A stretch of DNA of 64,000 bases, taken from positions 7,545,001-7,609,000 of the forward strand of contig JAFFSR010000264.1 of the NCBI GenBank assembly GCA_017163975.1, given 5' to 3'. Shown here piece after piece: positions 47,647 through 58,775 of this stretch. Position 1 is the first letter of the stretch; each line of letters begins with the position of its first letter. A program made the position numbers and the translations under genes. The notes below the pieces were generated by a model. That model saw nothing but the letters and a program-made list of their open reading frames with translations, searched no databases and was not told the origin of the DNA. This stretch comes from Anastatus disparis (lineage: Eukaryota; Arthropoda; Insecta; Hymenoptera; Eupelmidae).

Positions 47647-48996
47647 GAGGCGGTCAGGTCTATTCACCACTAGATTTAAGGTGGCGCTGCGGTTAGATGA
47701 GTGAAAAATATAAAATATTTTTTTACCATATCCAACCCGAAAGTTTCTACTTTCATCCCCACTACTTCAACCGAAAGTCTTACATTCTTGCCGGGGCAGG
47801 AAGCAAAAAGAACGTTCTGCGCAGGCGCTAACGACAGAGTATAGCATACGTTATATCTCTCCGTCTCTTTCTTTTCCCCATATAATGTCTAATATACCTA
47901 GCCTTTTTGCTCTTCATCAAAAGTCATAGTAAGAACAAAACAAAGGCAGATATCAAAATCTTTTTCTGTTTCTTTTTCAAATTCTCTTAAATTTGAAACA
48001 AAAAAAACAAAATGTATACATTATAATGTATATGTATACATTGTATTATATTATTATTTAGTTAAAAATGTGTGTGATGAAAAATGTGTGCATTGAAACA
48101 GAGTGTATCAAAGAATAACTCTATCAGATTAAATAATACATTTTTTTTTTATTAATGAACTATCATTACGAGTGTTACCGTGTAGTGTATATAGTAGAAC
48201 AAAGCATAGAATCTTTAAAAATGTGTGTGATGAAAAATCAGAATAATTCATAACATTTTTTTTTATTAATGAATTATCATTACGAGTGTTACCGTGTAGT
48301 GTGATATCGTGTAGTGTATCTAGTACAATATAGCATAACGTTTACGTTATACGTAATTTTAGTTGACAACTTTCGGCTTGGCTATGGTAAAAAATTGTAT
48401 ACGCGCCACGGGAGTGAAAGGGGAACATCTCAACCCGCGCGTTTATCGCTATGATAAACGCGCGTGATATCGTTATGATAACATACGCGCGGGTTAGAAT
48501 GTCCCCCTTCCCTCCCTTGGGGCGTAATATACTATTATACAGCTATTTACAATTTTCTGAGATAATAATATACTTTTAATGTTGTCATTTCCTCTAGCCA
48601 TATGTATGTAGAATAATTATTAATGCTAATCTTGCTTGAAAAGTCTAAAATATTGTTATAAAGCGAAAAATGCAGTGCAAGGTAAAGCTGATGTAAACAT
48701 GTGGGCACCTCCCTTTAGTGCGACAGAGAAAGTAATACTAAAGAACGATGTATATCAATGTTTACATCGGCTCTATTTCGCGCCGCATTTTTCGCTTTAT
48801 AACCATATTTTAGACTTTTCAAACAAGATTAGCATTAATAATTATTCTACATATATATGGCTAGAGGAAATGACAACATTAAAAGTATATTATTGTCTTA
48901 GAAAATTGTAAATAGCTGTATAAAAAAATATTTTATATTTTTCTCTTACCTGATCGCAGCGCCATCAAGCGGCGAATGGTTCTGACTGCCTCTTAA
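47643..48996. mobile_element. TTAA-flanked foldback element A (TTAAGAGGCGGTC ends)
   Basis: It begins TTAAGAGGCGGTCAGGTCTA and ends GGTTCTGACTGCCTCTTAA. A second pair of inverse blocks (AAAATATTTTATATTTTTC types and GGCGCTGCG/CGCAGCGCC) lies just inside. The inner part around 48540-48960 closely matches element B at 60954-61479, including AGTCTAAAATATTGTT and GATTAGCAT[TC]. A 128-bp GC-rich palindrome (48399-48526, TACGCGCCACGGGAG to CTCCCTTGGGGCGTA) is inserted within. Non-autonomous; TTAA targets are typical of piggyBac-type transposases. Confidence 0.7.
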
Positions 48997-49616
48997 GTTG
49001 GAAATAAATATCATATAAAGACACTTTTCAATGTCATAATTCATGAAAAATGACGTTATTTTTTCCTAAATTTGGAGAAAATGACGTGTCTTTAAAGACG
49101 TCTTTCAAAGAAGTCTTAAAAAGACGTCATTATCTTCAACAGGAGAAATAACGTAATGAAATGACGTTATTAGTATTATAAAAATGACTTCATTTTCCGT
49201 CCCAATTCCTGACACAGCAAATGACGTTATTATTTTCAATAAGGACTAAACTGAAACAAAAAATGACGTCATTTTCAATACATAAATGACGTTATTCTGT
49301 ATGGAAAGAATGGGGACAGAAAAAAAACGTTTCGAAATGATGTCATTAGTATTACAAAAATGACGTCATTTTCCGTCCCAATTCCTGACACGCCAAATGA
49401 CGTAATTATTACTGAATTGAAACAAAAAATGACGTCATTTTTAATACATGATTGAGTTTATGAAATGACGTAATTCTGTATGGCAAGAATGGGGCAGAAA
49501 ATAGTAATGAAATTACGTTATTAGTATTGCAAACATGACGTCATTTTCCGTCCCAATTCCTGACACGTCATACAATGACGTTATTTAATGACGTCATTTA
49601 ATGACATTATTTGATG

Positions 49617-50957
49617 TGTAATAGTCATTTTGCCCGCTACAAAAAAGAATGAGCGTTTAATTTAATGTGAATTTTAGCTAAGTCTTTAAATTTAATTTTA
49701 TGCGAATTCGCTGAAACTATAAGAAATTTACTAAATATTAAACAGCGAACTCCGATTGTGCTAGCTAATCAATCCTATTGATAAACGACAAAATCTTATG
49801 TGATATACTTGTCGCTTGCTGCACACACTGCGTCTCTCTCTCTCTCTCTTAGCTAATCGAGAGACGCGTTGCCGGTAGCGCAGTTTTCCTTCGTGAGGCA
49901 GGTTCCAAAATACGTTATATTAAATTATATGATATTACGTAACTAATCAATTTATAACTGCTTACAAGGACCGAGGAGGCTTTGGAGTAAGCAACGGGAA
50001 ATATATTTCATGTTAAATATAGTCAGGCAATATAAATTAATTGAAAGCACGTTTTAATAGAAAACAAAATTAATTTATTATAAGAATAAGAAAAATATAA
50101 ATATAATAAAGATAAAGTGTAAACTAAATGAGAATGAAATTGAATAATATATAAAAAGTAATGTACGCGTCTATTGAGAGAGTGAGCAAAGGGAGGGCGC
50201 GTCGCGAACTAAACAGAACTCGCTTATGACGCTGATCGGTTATATAACCGATGATACAATTCACCCGAACAAGTATCTCTCGAGGAAGAGACACTTAGGT
50301 ATCGCACTGTATATTTATACTTACAGTAACGCGCTGGCCAGCTTACACTAATTACCGACGTGCACGTAGACGCCGCTCGCCCGTTACCGTAGTTTCTCCC
50401 CTGTACGTAACCAATACGTAGATGCTCTGGAGTAGATCGGTGGAATACGTCTCTTCCCGATCCTAGAATTCCACTGAGCTCTGCCAACGTGGTTGCCTGG
50501 ACGTAGATCGGTGGAATCCTATACACGCCGATCAACGTATTTGCTGGCACTTAATGGCTGACCACTAAGACGCGCGAAAAGCGGTCGAGCAAAACTCTAC
50601 AGAAAGAATTTCTGAGAGTTGCAACTTGCAAATATGATATAATACGCTAGTCGGTATAAACTAACGACTTTTAATTAAGACAAAGTCATCGCGCTGTCAA
50701 ATGCGAACATAGTCTACCGTATTATACGACCACGTGGCGAAATTCTCTAATGAGCACAGCGCGGCTTAGGTTTCGTGTTAACGCAATGGTAGCTGGAAAC
50801 TCTCTGAAGCGCCTCACGGCCGGCGAGCTTCTCTCTCGCGTGCCAGTCGTCAAGATACGCACTTCTTCACTCGTCTTAGACAAGCTATATGACAGAGCGT
50901 TTATCCTATTTTAATACCCAAGCGCGCAAGATTCAAACAAGGTAGAATACCGTTACA
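49617..50957. mobile_element. Solo LTR (1.34 kb)
   Basis: The segment starts TGTAATAGTCATTTTGCCCG, ends GTAGAATACCGTTACA and is flanked by GATG on both sides (49613-49616, 50958-50961). It splits the TGACGTCA array, which rejoins when the segment is removed. It is GC-richer than its surroundings (50140-50940). A 108-residue frame on the minus strand has no recognised similarity. TG...CA ends with a 4-bp duplication fit a Gypsy-type LTR left after recombination; it does not resemble the LTRs at 2909 and 21500. Confidence 0.7.
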
Positions 50958-51190
50958 GATGACATCATAAAAATACGTCATTATTTTCAATAGGGTCCAC
51001 TTCAATTCCTTTTGTTTTTTCTTTATAACTGCGTTTCACTATATAGTACTAATACAAAATAATTTTTTCATACTCATTGGTAATATATTTAAAAACTCCT
51101 ATGTTAGTTTTGCAATAATTATACAATTTACAATCGTTATTAAATAAAAAATGTTGGAAATTTCTTTTTTTTACATAAAATTCGCCCCTC

Positions 51191-51576
51191 CAGAAGAGGC
51201 CGAACTGTCTGTCTTTGTCTAATAGTATTTTTCATCATTTATGTAAACACCATTGGCTGTAACACTAAGAAAATGGCAGCTCTTGCTAGATACTAGTATA
51301 ATGGTTAAATTTTATAATAAGTTCAAAATAATTTAATCGTGTAGTTTTCAAATAATATGAGACCTACCAAAAAAGATAGGTTACATTTTAGATTTTTAGT
51401 AAATCTCATATTATTCGAAAACCACGTGATAAAAATACTTTGTTCTTATTATAAAATTTATCTATTATACTAGTATCTAGCGAGGGCTGTCATTTTTTTA
51501 TGTAATAGCTAATGGTGTTTATATGAATGATGGAAAACACTATTAGAAAAGGACAGATAGTTCGGCCTGCTCTTAA
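51191..51576. mobile_element. Foldback element related to the TTAAGAGG family
   Basis: CAGAAGAGGCCGAACTGTCT and GTCTAATAGT on the left are mirrored by ACTATTAGAAAAGGACAGAT and AGTTCGGCCTGCTCTTAA on the right. The arms match over about 170 bases each. The left TTAA is lost. The AGGACAGA[CA]TA part recurs in the element at 63530-63786. Confidence 0.75.
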
Positions 51577-51598
51577 AGAATTAAAAAAATTCTGTTAT

Positions 51599-52032
51599 AT
51601 GAGCATATCTCTACAACTTTTAATCTTTTTATGATGTTTTTGAAAAGTCATTTTACAGCTGTTACTGGGTTAGCCAATGATGCACTTTATTGAAACTAGG
51701 TTCACACCTTTTATACAATCTTGTTCCTCTATTTTTCATATCCTTAGTGAATGTGCCATCAATGCTACAGTAGATACTTCTATAAAATGTAAATTTTTAC
51801 ATGGGTGAAATTTCCGAAATTTTATTCATGTAAAAATTCACGTTTTATAGAAATATCTATTGTAGCATTGATGGCACATTCACTAAAGACATGAAAAATA
51901 GAGGAACAAGATTGTACAAAAGGTGTGAACCTTGTTTAAATAGTGTGCATCATTGGCTTACCCAGTAACAGCTGTAAAATGACTTTTCAAAAACATCATA
52001 AAAAGATTAAAAGTTGTAGAGATATGCTCATA
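51599..52032. mobile_element. 430-bp near-perfect palindrome
   Basis: From ATGAGCATATCTCTACAACT to AGTTGTAGAGATATGCTCAT the two halves match almost base for base around a centre near 51815 (TTTACATG...CATGTAAA). There is essentially no spacer. Few mismatches suggest a recent origin or gene conversion between arms. No coding sequence. Confidence 0.9.
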
Positions 52033-52249
52033 TATTATTTATAAAATCTTCAAAAATGGCTTTTTTAAACTTTTAATCTTATCTCGTGTGGAAGTCGAAA
52101 GTATTAGAAATATATTACCAATATATTGGAAATTGCAATTATCAATATGCGATCAAAATATTGGATCAACAATCGCTTTAAATTTTGCAAAAATAAATTT
52201 AGCGAAAGTACTCACATAAAAAGAATTCCTGTGAATGAATGTAAATTAT

Positions 52250-52764
52250 AGTAAATAGCTGTAGATGATTGTTAAAAAATATCAGAATTGAGACATAAAT
52301 AATAGTTATTTTCAATTATTTACTATTATTTACAATTATTTACTATTATTCACTATTATTTACAATTATTTATAGTTACTAACAGTTATCTACAGTTATT
52401 TACAATTATTTATAGTTTTTCCATAGTTATTTACAATTATTCGTAATTATTTACACTTATTAATATTTTCAAAAAAATTTTCAATTAGTAATCAATTTAA
52501 TGTTATGAATAATTATTTACAATTATTTACAGTTACTCACTTTTCAAAATTTTCACATATATTTAAAAAAATTGAGTAAATTTGTGAAAATTTCCGAAAA
52601 TGACTACAAATAACTGTAAAAAACTATAAATAATCATAAATGACTGTGAATAATTATAAAAGAAACTGTAAGTAAATGTAAATAACTGTAAATAAATATA
52701 AATAGCTGCAAACTAGTGTAAATAACAAAGAAAAATTGTAAATAACTCTAAATAATTATTATTT
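52250..52764. repeat. Array of TTATTTACA[AG] units (left outer arm)
   Basis: Degenerate 10-11 base units such as ATTATTTACA and AGTTATTTAC in the first half, and their complement (TGTAAATAA type) in the second half from about 52600. A similar array occurs at 56241-56330, and the word AAAATATCAGAATTGAG (52276) is mirrored there by CTCAATTCTGATATTTT, making this the outermost arm around the GTAC element. Confidence 0.8.
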
Positions 52765-53123
52765 CCTTACTAGAAAAGTTTGTGTTGATTCTGTACTGAT
52801 TTTACACTGATATCAGTATGTGATTCGTACTACATCAACGTAAAATCAACATGGTATTTACACGGAATTCGTACTATGCGAACTTGGAAAATAGTCTCAA
52901 AATGCAATGCGAATAAAGTACGAAATTCATACTAATGAAGCACAAATACTAAATAAAATATGTATAAAATCAGTATTGAATCTGCGAATGCATATTTAGG
53001 TGAATATGAAGTGAAGTCACTCAGAGCATAATCAGTATAAATCACTACGCCATTTATACAATTGTTGTGTAAAGTATGCACCAAATATTATTCAAATAAA
53101 TAGTAGATTCGTAATGAATCTTA

Positions 53124-54213
53124 CCAGAAGAGTATCTGAGTTGCGGGTCACAGATCTTGATAAAACTTCGGGATAAGTATTTAGGTACCAAAATATGAGT
53201 AAAGCCACAGCGGTACGGTCTAATGCTTCGAAAAACTGAAGTTATGGACGATTATAGTCTTATTTTCAGAAAAATATGAAAAAAGAAATCCGAATTGAAG
53301 TGTAAATAATTCTGTCTAGAAATGTCTTTAATAAATCCATAATAACTAAAATGAAAGCACAGAAAGCAAGCTTTAATTTGCTGGTTTTCTTTCTTTCTTT
53401 ATCTTTTATTGGCCTTTAGACTTTTCGTCATAGGCCATCATCAATTTTTTTTTGTTCCGAGGAACTCTCTATTTTGTATTTTTTTTGCGTTCTTCGGGTT
53501 CTCTTCCCCACGGAAAACTACGAAAATTGTTTTTCCCAATTTTCCCAGGGAGTCAAACCCCGATCCGCTAGGACGCAAGCCAGCTGCCTTAAGCAACTGA
53601 GTTACTTTTCGTCCTTTAATGATGGAGCTCGAAAGTGTGTTCATAAGAACAAAGCACATGTAACAGAGGTGCTTGCTTGAAAAACAGCCGCGAGCGGGAT
53701 TCAATCTACGGTCCCCCGAGAATACGAATCCAATGCTCTTACCGACTGTGCCACAGCCCGGCTCTCAATTTGCTGGTTTCCAAATTAAAAAATAATATTT
53801 AGAACTAAAGATGCTTGTTTGAAGTTGAGTAGTAAGATAGTACCAAAAATAGTCTAAATTTTAAAGGATGGTGATTTTTAGTACTCTTCTGATGCTTAAC
53901 TTTAAACAAGCAAAACTTTAGTTCTAATTATTATTTTTTAATTCGGAAACTAGCAAATTAAAGCTTGCCTTCTCTGCTTTCATTTTAGTTATTGTGGATT
54001 TATTAAAAACATTTCTAGACAGAATTATTTACACTTTAATTAGGAGTTATTTTTTCATATTTTTCTGAAAATAAGACTATAATCGTCCATAACTTCAGTT
54101 TTTCCAAGCGTTAGACCGTACCGCTGTGGCTTAACTCATATTTTGGTACCTAAATACTTATCCCGAAGTTTCATCAAAATCTGTGACCCGCAACTCAGAC
54201 ACTCTCCTGGTTA
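53124..54213. mobile_element. Nested foldback element hosting a SINE
   Basis: Left arm CCAGAAGAGTATCTGAGTTG and CGGGTCACAGATCTTG face right arm AATCTGTGACCCGCAACTCAGACACTCTCCTGG (positions 54176-54210). The arms match over more than 250 bases, including GCCACAGCGGTACGGTCTAA. The left arm contains the SINE insertion 53388-53766; the right arm preserves the empty site. Confidence 0.85.
53388..53766 (-). mobile_element. Composite SINE with two tRNA-derived heads, 13-bp target duplication
   Basis: The insertion is bounded by AATTTGCTGGTTT at 53375-53387 and 53767-53779. Read on the minus strand it starts with a tRNA-like head (about 53690-53764) with A-box GTGGCACAGTCGGTAAGAGC and B-box-like GATTGAATCCC. 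It continues with a body (CATGTGCTTTGTTC) and a second, different tRNA-like head (53545-53607) with TAACTCAGTTGCTTAAGG and GGGTTTGACTCCC. It ends in an (AAAG)n-type tail. Pol III transcription and LINE-driven insertion are the expected mode. Which LINE drives it is not visible. Confidence 0.75.
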
Positions 54214-54236
54214 GTGAAATCTGTACAAATTTTTAA

Positions 54237-54777
54237 ATCACTGATAAAAATTGAGAATGATAAAATAAACTCAATACAAATTCAGTACGAAAACCGGACG
54301 GACTTAATACAAACTGAAAACCAAATGTACACGCAATCTTTTAATAATACATAATTGATAAATACTGAAATCACATAGATCCTGTACGAATTTTAAAACT
54401 GAGTGTTTGGACGGAATTATTATAGTATCTTAATACAGATTCAGTACAAATTTTGTACAAAAACAAAACATAATCTACGCGGAATCTTCTTACAACAAGT
54501 GCTGAATTCGTACTGAGTTTATTTTATTATTCGACATTTTTCTTCTGTTTTTGTACAAATTGTGTACTGAATCCTTATTGTGATACTAAAATCATTTCGT
54601 CTGAAGCCCCAGTTTTAAATTTCGTACAAAATCTATGCGATTTCAGTATTTATCAAACATATATTGTTTAAAGATTGCGTGTATATTTGGTTTTCAGTTT
54701 GTAATAAGTTTGTATGGTTTTTGTGCTAAATTCGTTCTGAGTTTATTTTATTATTCTTCATTTTTATCAGTAATTCT
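54237..54777. repeat. Inverted repeat of GTAC-type sequence
   Basis: AAATAAACTCAATACAAATT and GTACACGCAATCTTTTAATA on the left face AAAGATTGCGTGTATATTTG and TTCTGAGTTTATTTTATTAT on the right. Both halves repeat ACAAATT and GTAC words like the arms of the enclosing element. Confidence 0.7.
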
Positions 54778-54784
54778 AAAATTT

Positions 54785-55860
54785 GTACCCGAGAAACCTT
54801 TTCAATGTGGCAGCCAGACGCGCTTGCGCGGGCCTAACTCGGTTACCGCAAGGGGGCCGAATCTGCAAAGAATCTGGCGGCGCATTCGGGCCCGATTCGG
54901 CTAGATGAAAATGCCATATTCTCAGCAGCATATGCCGCTTATGTCGAGCAGCTGATTGGCAAAATGCGGCTACTGCTATTTTGATTTTGAGGTTAACTTG
55001 AATTCGTGTTCACCTCTTAGAGCTGTGTTTTAAAATTTGTATAAAAAGTGAAAGTATTTTTTAAAAATGATTGCCAAAAAAAACAAAAAAAAATAACCTC
55101 AGATCAAGTAAACAAAAAATGCTTTTAGATAAAAACGCCGAATAAGGAATCTACGAGCAAGATTGATTTTAATCAATTTTATTGTTAAACTTTGTTTGGT
55201 TACTTCTGAAGCTGATTTATCAAATGATTTAAATGACACTAAGTGTATTGCAAATCAGAACAATTATTCTGAATTATCCTGCGATAATATCAGTTTCCAA
55301 GATTCTAGTGATTATAACAGCGGTAGAGACTTAGATAATATCAATGAAAAACATATTTTTTGTAAAAAAAGTTGTGATAAAGAAAAACATAAGTGTCTTA
55401 TAATTTGTAAAAAATTGAGATTATGGACCATTAATTTCTTGATAGTGCAAATCATAATAAATACTCTTTTGAGAATTTTTCACTGAGTTTAAAAGGCATC
55501 TATTCAAATTAATTAGTTTATTTATTTATTAAACTAATTATAATAATTATCATAATTAATGTATTAATTTTATTCGCACTTTATGTAGAATAATTACCTT
55601 TAAAAAAGTGTTTAACTACTACTTAAAAAAGTATACATATAGGTTATGTCATCAGATATATGATAATTTATAAATTTATAATACAGAAGTTGGCATGCGC
55701 GATAGGCCCGAGCTCGCCGCCCGATTCTTGAAACTGTGGTGCCGTCTTGGGTGTGGAAAGGCTAGCACTGCGGGGCCAATATGGCGAGTCTGGCACCCTT
55801 ATCGGCCCGAATTCGCGCCACAACGAAAAGGATTCTCGGGTACAGATTTCACCAAGATTC
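54785..55860. mobile_element. TIR element with GC-rich ends (TGTACCCGAGAA)
   Basis: TGTACCCGAGAAACCTTTTC (54785) is mirrored by GAAAAGGATTCTCGGGTACA (55860). The outer 150 bases of both ends are GC-rich and carry related words such as GGGCC and CGATTCGG. The interior holds a 107-residue frame (55163-55486), acidic then Cys/Lys-rich, ending in a helix KLRLWTINF. That frame is perhaps a remnant of a transposon-encoded protein, without certain similarity. Confidence 0.6.
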
Positions 55861-56684
55861 ATTACGAATCTACTATTTATTTTAATAATATTCTGTGCAT
55901 ACTTTGCATAACAATTGTCTAAATGGCCTACTGATTTTATACTGATTATGCTCTGGATGAGTTTACTTCATATTCACCTTAATATGCATTCACAGATTTA
56001 GTACTGATTTTATACGTATTCTGTTTAGTAGTTGTGCTTCATTAGTATGAATTTCGTACTTTATTCGCATTGCGTTTTGAGACTACTTTCAGAGTTTGCT
56101 CAGTACGAATTTCATGTAAATATCATTTTGATTTTACGTTGATGCAGTAGGAATCACATACTGATATCAGTGTGAAATCAGTACAGAATCAACACGAACT
56201 CTTTTAATAGGGTTATGCCTCAATTCTGATATTTTTTAATACTTATTTATAGTTATTTACAGTTATTTACAGTTATTTACATTCATTTACAGTTATTAAT
56301 AGTAACGTACAATTATTTCCAAAATTTTTTTCTATATGAGTATGTGAAACAAAAGTAATCTAAGAAAAATAAAATAATTGTCAAATTAAAATTAATTCCA
56401 TAATTTTCTTTAGAAATATGAAAAACAATCATACACAGTAAAAAATTTTGTGTAATTCGTTAAATTTATTTTGTGTTAAAATTACACAAACATGTTTGTA
56501 AAATCAACACAAAAATTTTTGTTGAATTAACACACGGAGTTATTTATTTTTACAAACATGTGTGTACTTAAATATTCAAATAATCTCATACTTTTAATAA
56601 TTATATATTAGCATTATTATTATTATATGCAATAAAAATGCCATAAATGCAAGGTAAATTTTAATTTGTAAATATTAATTTCTG

Positions 56685-57335
56685 CCCTATTAAAAAAAAC
56701 ACGTGTTTGTCATGTAAAATTTGCGTGTTTTTTCACGCATATTTTTCACGTGTTTTTTTCACGTGTATTTTTCATGTGTGTTTTTCACATATTGTTTTAT
56801 AGCTTTTCGAAGAGCTTCTACCCTATTAAAACAAAATACGTGTTTTTTGCACGTGAAAAAAACACGTATTTTTTACACGTGTTTTTTATATGTAAAATTT
56901 GCGTATTTTTTCACGCATATTTTTCACGTGTTTTTTTCACGTGTATTTTTGAGGTGTGTTTTTCACATATTGTTTTATAGCTTTTCGAAGTGCTTCTACT
57001 GTCCAGCCTCTTATATCTGCGTCTTCCAAATTTGTGTAAGGGATGACAAAACTTAGAAAAATGCCACCTAGTGACTTAAAGTCAAACCGACGTAATCGAT
57101 CATTAATAGCGATTTTAATTCACTAGGTGGCGTTTTTCTAAGTTTTGTCATCCCTTACACAAATTTGGAATACGCAGATATAAGAGGCCGGACAGTAGAA
57201 GCACTTCGAAAAGTTATAAAACAATATGTGAAAAACACACCTAAAAAAATACACGTGAAAAAAACACGTGAAAAATATGCGTGAAAAAACACGCAAATTT
57301 TACATGTAAAAAACACGTGTTTTTTTTAAATAGGG
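56685..57335. mobile_element. Foldback element with CACGTG-array arms
   Basis: It begins CCCTATTAAAAAAAACACGT and ends ACACGTGTTTTTTTTAAATAGGG. The arms are arrays of TTTTTTCACGTG and TTTTTCACGCATA units, and a partial duplication of the left arm (near 56820-56990, again starting CCCTATTAAAA) makes it longer than the right. The centre (57005-57200) is itself a palindrome containing CCACCTAGTGACTTA and the word TTATATCTGCGTCTTCCAA, shared with 47288-47646. Confidence 0.85.
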
Positions 57336-57404
57336 TGCTAAGTCCAAAAATTTGTATACTTTTTTTTTCTTCTTTAACGTCGCTATATTTATGCTATTGC
57401 TGAT

Positions 57405-57558
57405 GCTAATCAGCGCCGGAGCTCGTAAGTGTGTTTGTGAACAAAGCACATGTAACGTACAGTAGTGCTTCTATCAGTCGGTTGCCGAGAGCGGGATTCG
57501 AACTCAGAACCCCGAGATTACGAATCCAACACTCTACCGACTGAGCCACCAACCGGCT
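57405..57558 (-). mobile_element. tRNA-derived SINE
   Basis: On the minus strand the head (57558-57484) reads like a tRNA with A-box GTGGCTCAGTCGGTAGAGTG, an anticodon loop TTCGTAA (CGT, Thr-type) and B-box GAGTTCGAATCCC. The downstream body shares CATGTGCTTTGTTC and ACACACTTACGAGCT-type sequence with the SINE at 53388-53766. The A- and B-boxes are better preserved here. The non-tRNA body argues against a functional tRNA gene. Confidence 0.75.
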
Positions 57559-57680
57559 AATATTTCTATACTTATATGATATACTCATATTAAAAAATGA
57601 TCGGTTCTTTTTGTAATCATTCGTTTACCTTCGTCTTCAAACGACAATGTAATAATGTCAAATGAGTTTAGTTTGTTTGT

Positions 57681-58003
57681 GATTTTATTGATCCGCTCCG
57701 ACATCCATCTTTTTCTTATATTTCTTCATCTCTCTCTTTTTTTAAATATATTAACAGAAAGAAATACGAGAGTCATTATTTAATATCTTATCATCATTTC
57801 AATCATTATATTTTAACACAAATAAATTTGTAAAAGTTACAAATTTTATTATTTAAAATTTTGTATTATTCATGAATTTTTATGTTAAAATTTTAACTTA
57901 AAAAATTATACAAAAAAAATTTGTAAATTTTAACACAAAAAAATTTGTGTTTCATCTGTAACACTTATGTGTTTTAAAATTACAAATTTTTTTCCACTGT
58001 GTA
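57681..58003. repeat. Left arm of an inverted repeat around the decarboxylase exons
   Basis: GATTTTATTGATCCGCTCCG at 57681 faces GTGGATCAATAAAATC ending at 60516. TGTAACACTTATGTGTTTTA near 57957 faces TAATACACATAAGTGTTAGA near 60200. The arm is rich in AACACAAA/TTTGTGTT words; related AACACAAA sequence also lies at 56440-56570. Confidence 0.75.
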
Positions 58004-58775
58004 CTTAATTTTTGTTTTTCTAAAATTTATCGGAAGAAGATATACTGCCATGCAAAGTATAAACTTGATTAATCACATAGGAATCCCATTAGAGTTACGG
58101 TTTTTTTACTTAGGACGATACTATAGTATACTTTAGTTTTATTATAATACATAAATATAGTTTTGATTATAGTTATTTTCAATAAGGGAGTATTTACTAA
58201 AGTTAAAATGATTGTTGCCAATGCATTTTTCTGAAAAACAGTATAAGGTAAGATAGTCTTTATGCGGGTTTAAAAATTTGATTGTCTTGTATTTACATAT
58301 TTTTAAGTATAAGGATAAAGAGATAAAGGAGAAAGCATGCTTAGATGTAGATTTACGAAATGACTCAACGCCTGCGTTTGCGCAGAATAAGCGCGGGATG
58401 CAAGAGGCAATTCTTTCTAGGCGCGATAACTTTTATTTCGATGCTTGCGCGATTCTCCAATGACCACCACTCAATGACGATCGGTCTCACTCTTTTTTAG
58501 AGTTTTCGTAAGTCAACATTACTTTGTACATCTTGTTACATAGAGCTTTTCTCTGACTTACTGTATTCCCAAAGGAAATTTTAATTTAGTCCATTTTATA
58601 TCATTGAATTTTTTTTTCAAATAATATAAAATTTGTTCTTACTACGTTCATTGAATTATACGGAAGCAGTCAAAATCATAAAATAAGCAATAAACGTGTA
58701 AAATTGAAGAAGAATACTTTTATAGTTTATAGTTTTTGTAAACGAATAATTGAAGTGTTTAGGACAACAGTAGTA

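Larger units (their letters stand above)
46489..50995. mobile_element. Foldback element with TGACGTCA-array arms
   Basis: The left end CCCTTAATGAAAATAATGAC (46489) is mirrored by the right end GTCATTATTTTCAATAGGG (50995). Both arms are arrays of AAATGACGTCATTTTT-type units, with dozens of TGACGTCA or close variants at 46500-47240 and 48997-49616. Between the arms lie a smaller palindrome (46907-47240), a foldback core (47288-47646), a TTAA element (47643-48996) and, in the right arm, a solo LTR (49617-50957). Removing the LTR and one target copy makes the right arm continuous. No coding sequence. Confidence 0.8.
52765..56213. mobile_element. Foldback element with GTAC-rich arms, containing further foldbacks
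   Basis: Left arm 52765-53060 and right arm 55925-56213 are inverse. GTGTTGATTCTGTACTGATT faces AATCAGTACAGAATCAACAC, and the right end closes with TTTTAATAGGG. Both arms repeat GTAC words such as GTACGAAATTC and CAGTAC. Inside are three more inverted pairs: 53124-54213, 54237-54777 and 54785-55860. Confidence 0.75.

Noticed and set aside
48636..48911. 91-residue frame
   Set aside because: It spans the inverted arms of the TTAA element; the matching region of the related element at 60954 is not open.
50224..50550. 108-residue frame in a GC-richer region
   Set aside because: Lies wholly inside the solo LTR, has no recognised domain, and GC-richness alone explains its length.
56721..57056. 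Phe/Val/Cys-rich frames around the CACGTG array
   Set aside because: Products of TTTTTCACGTG repetition; frames end with the array.
57484..57558. Possible tRNA-Thr (CGT) gene
   Set aside because: A- and B-boxes and an anticodon-like loop are present, but the acceptor pairing is poor and a SINE body shared with 53626-53690 follows, so it is a SINE head.
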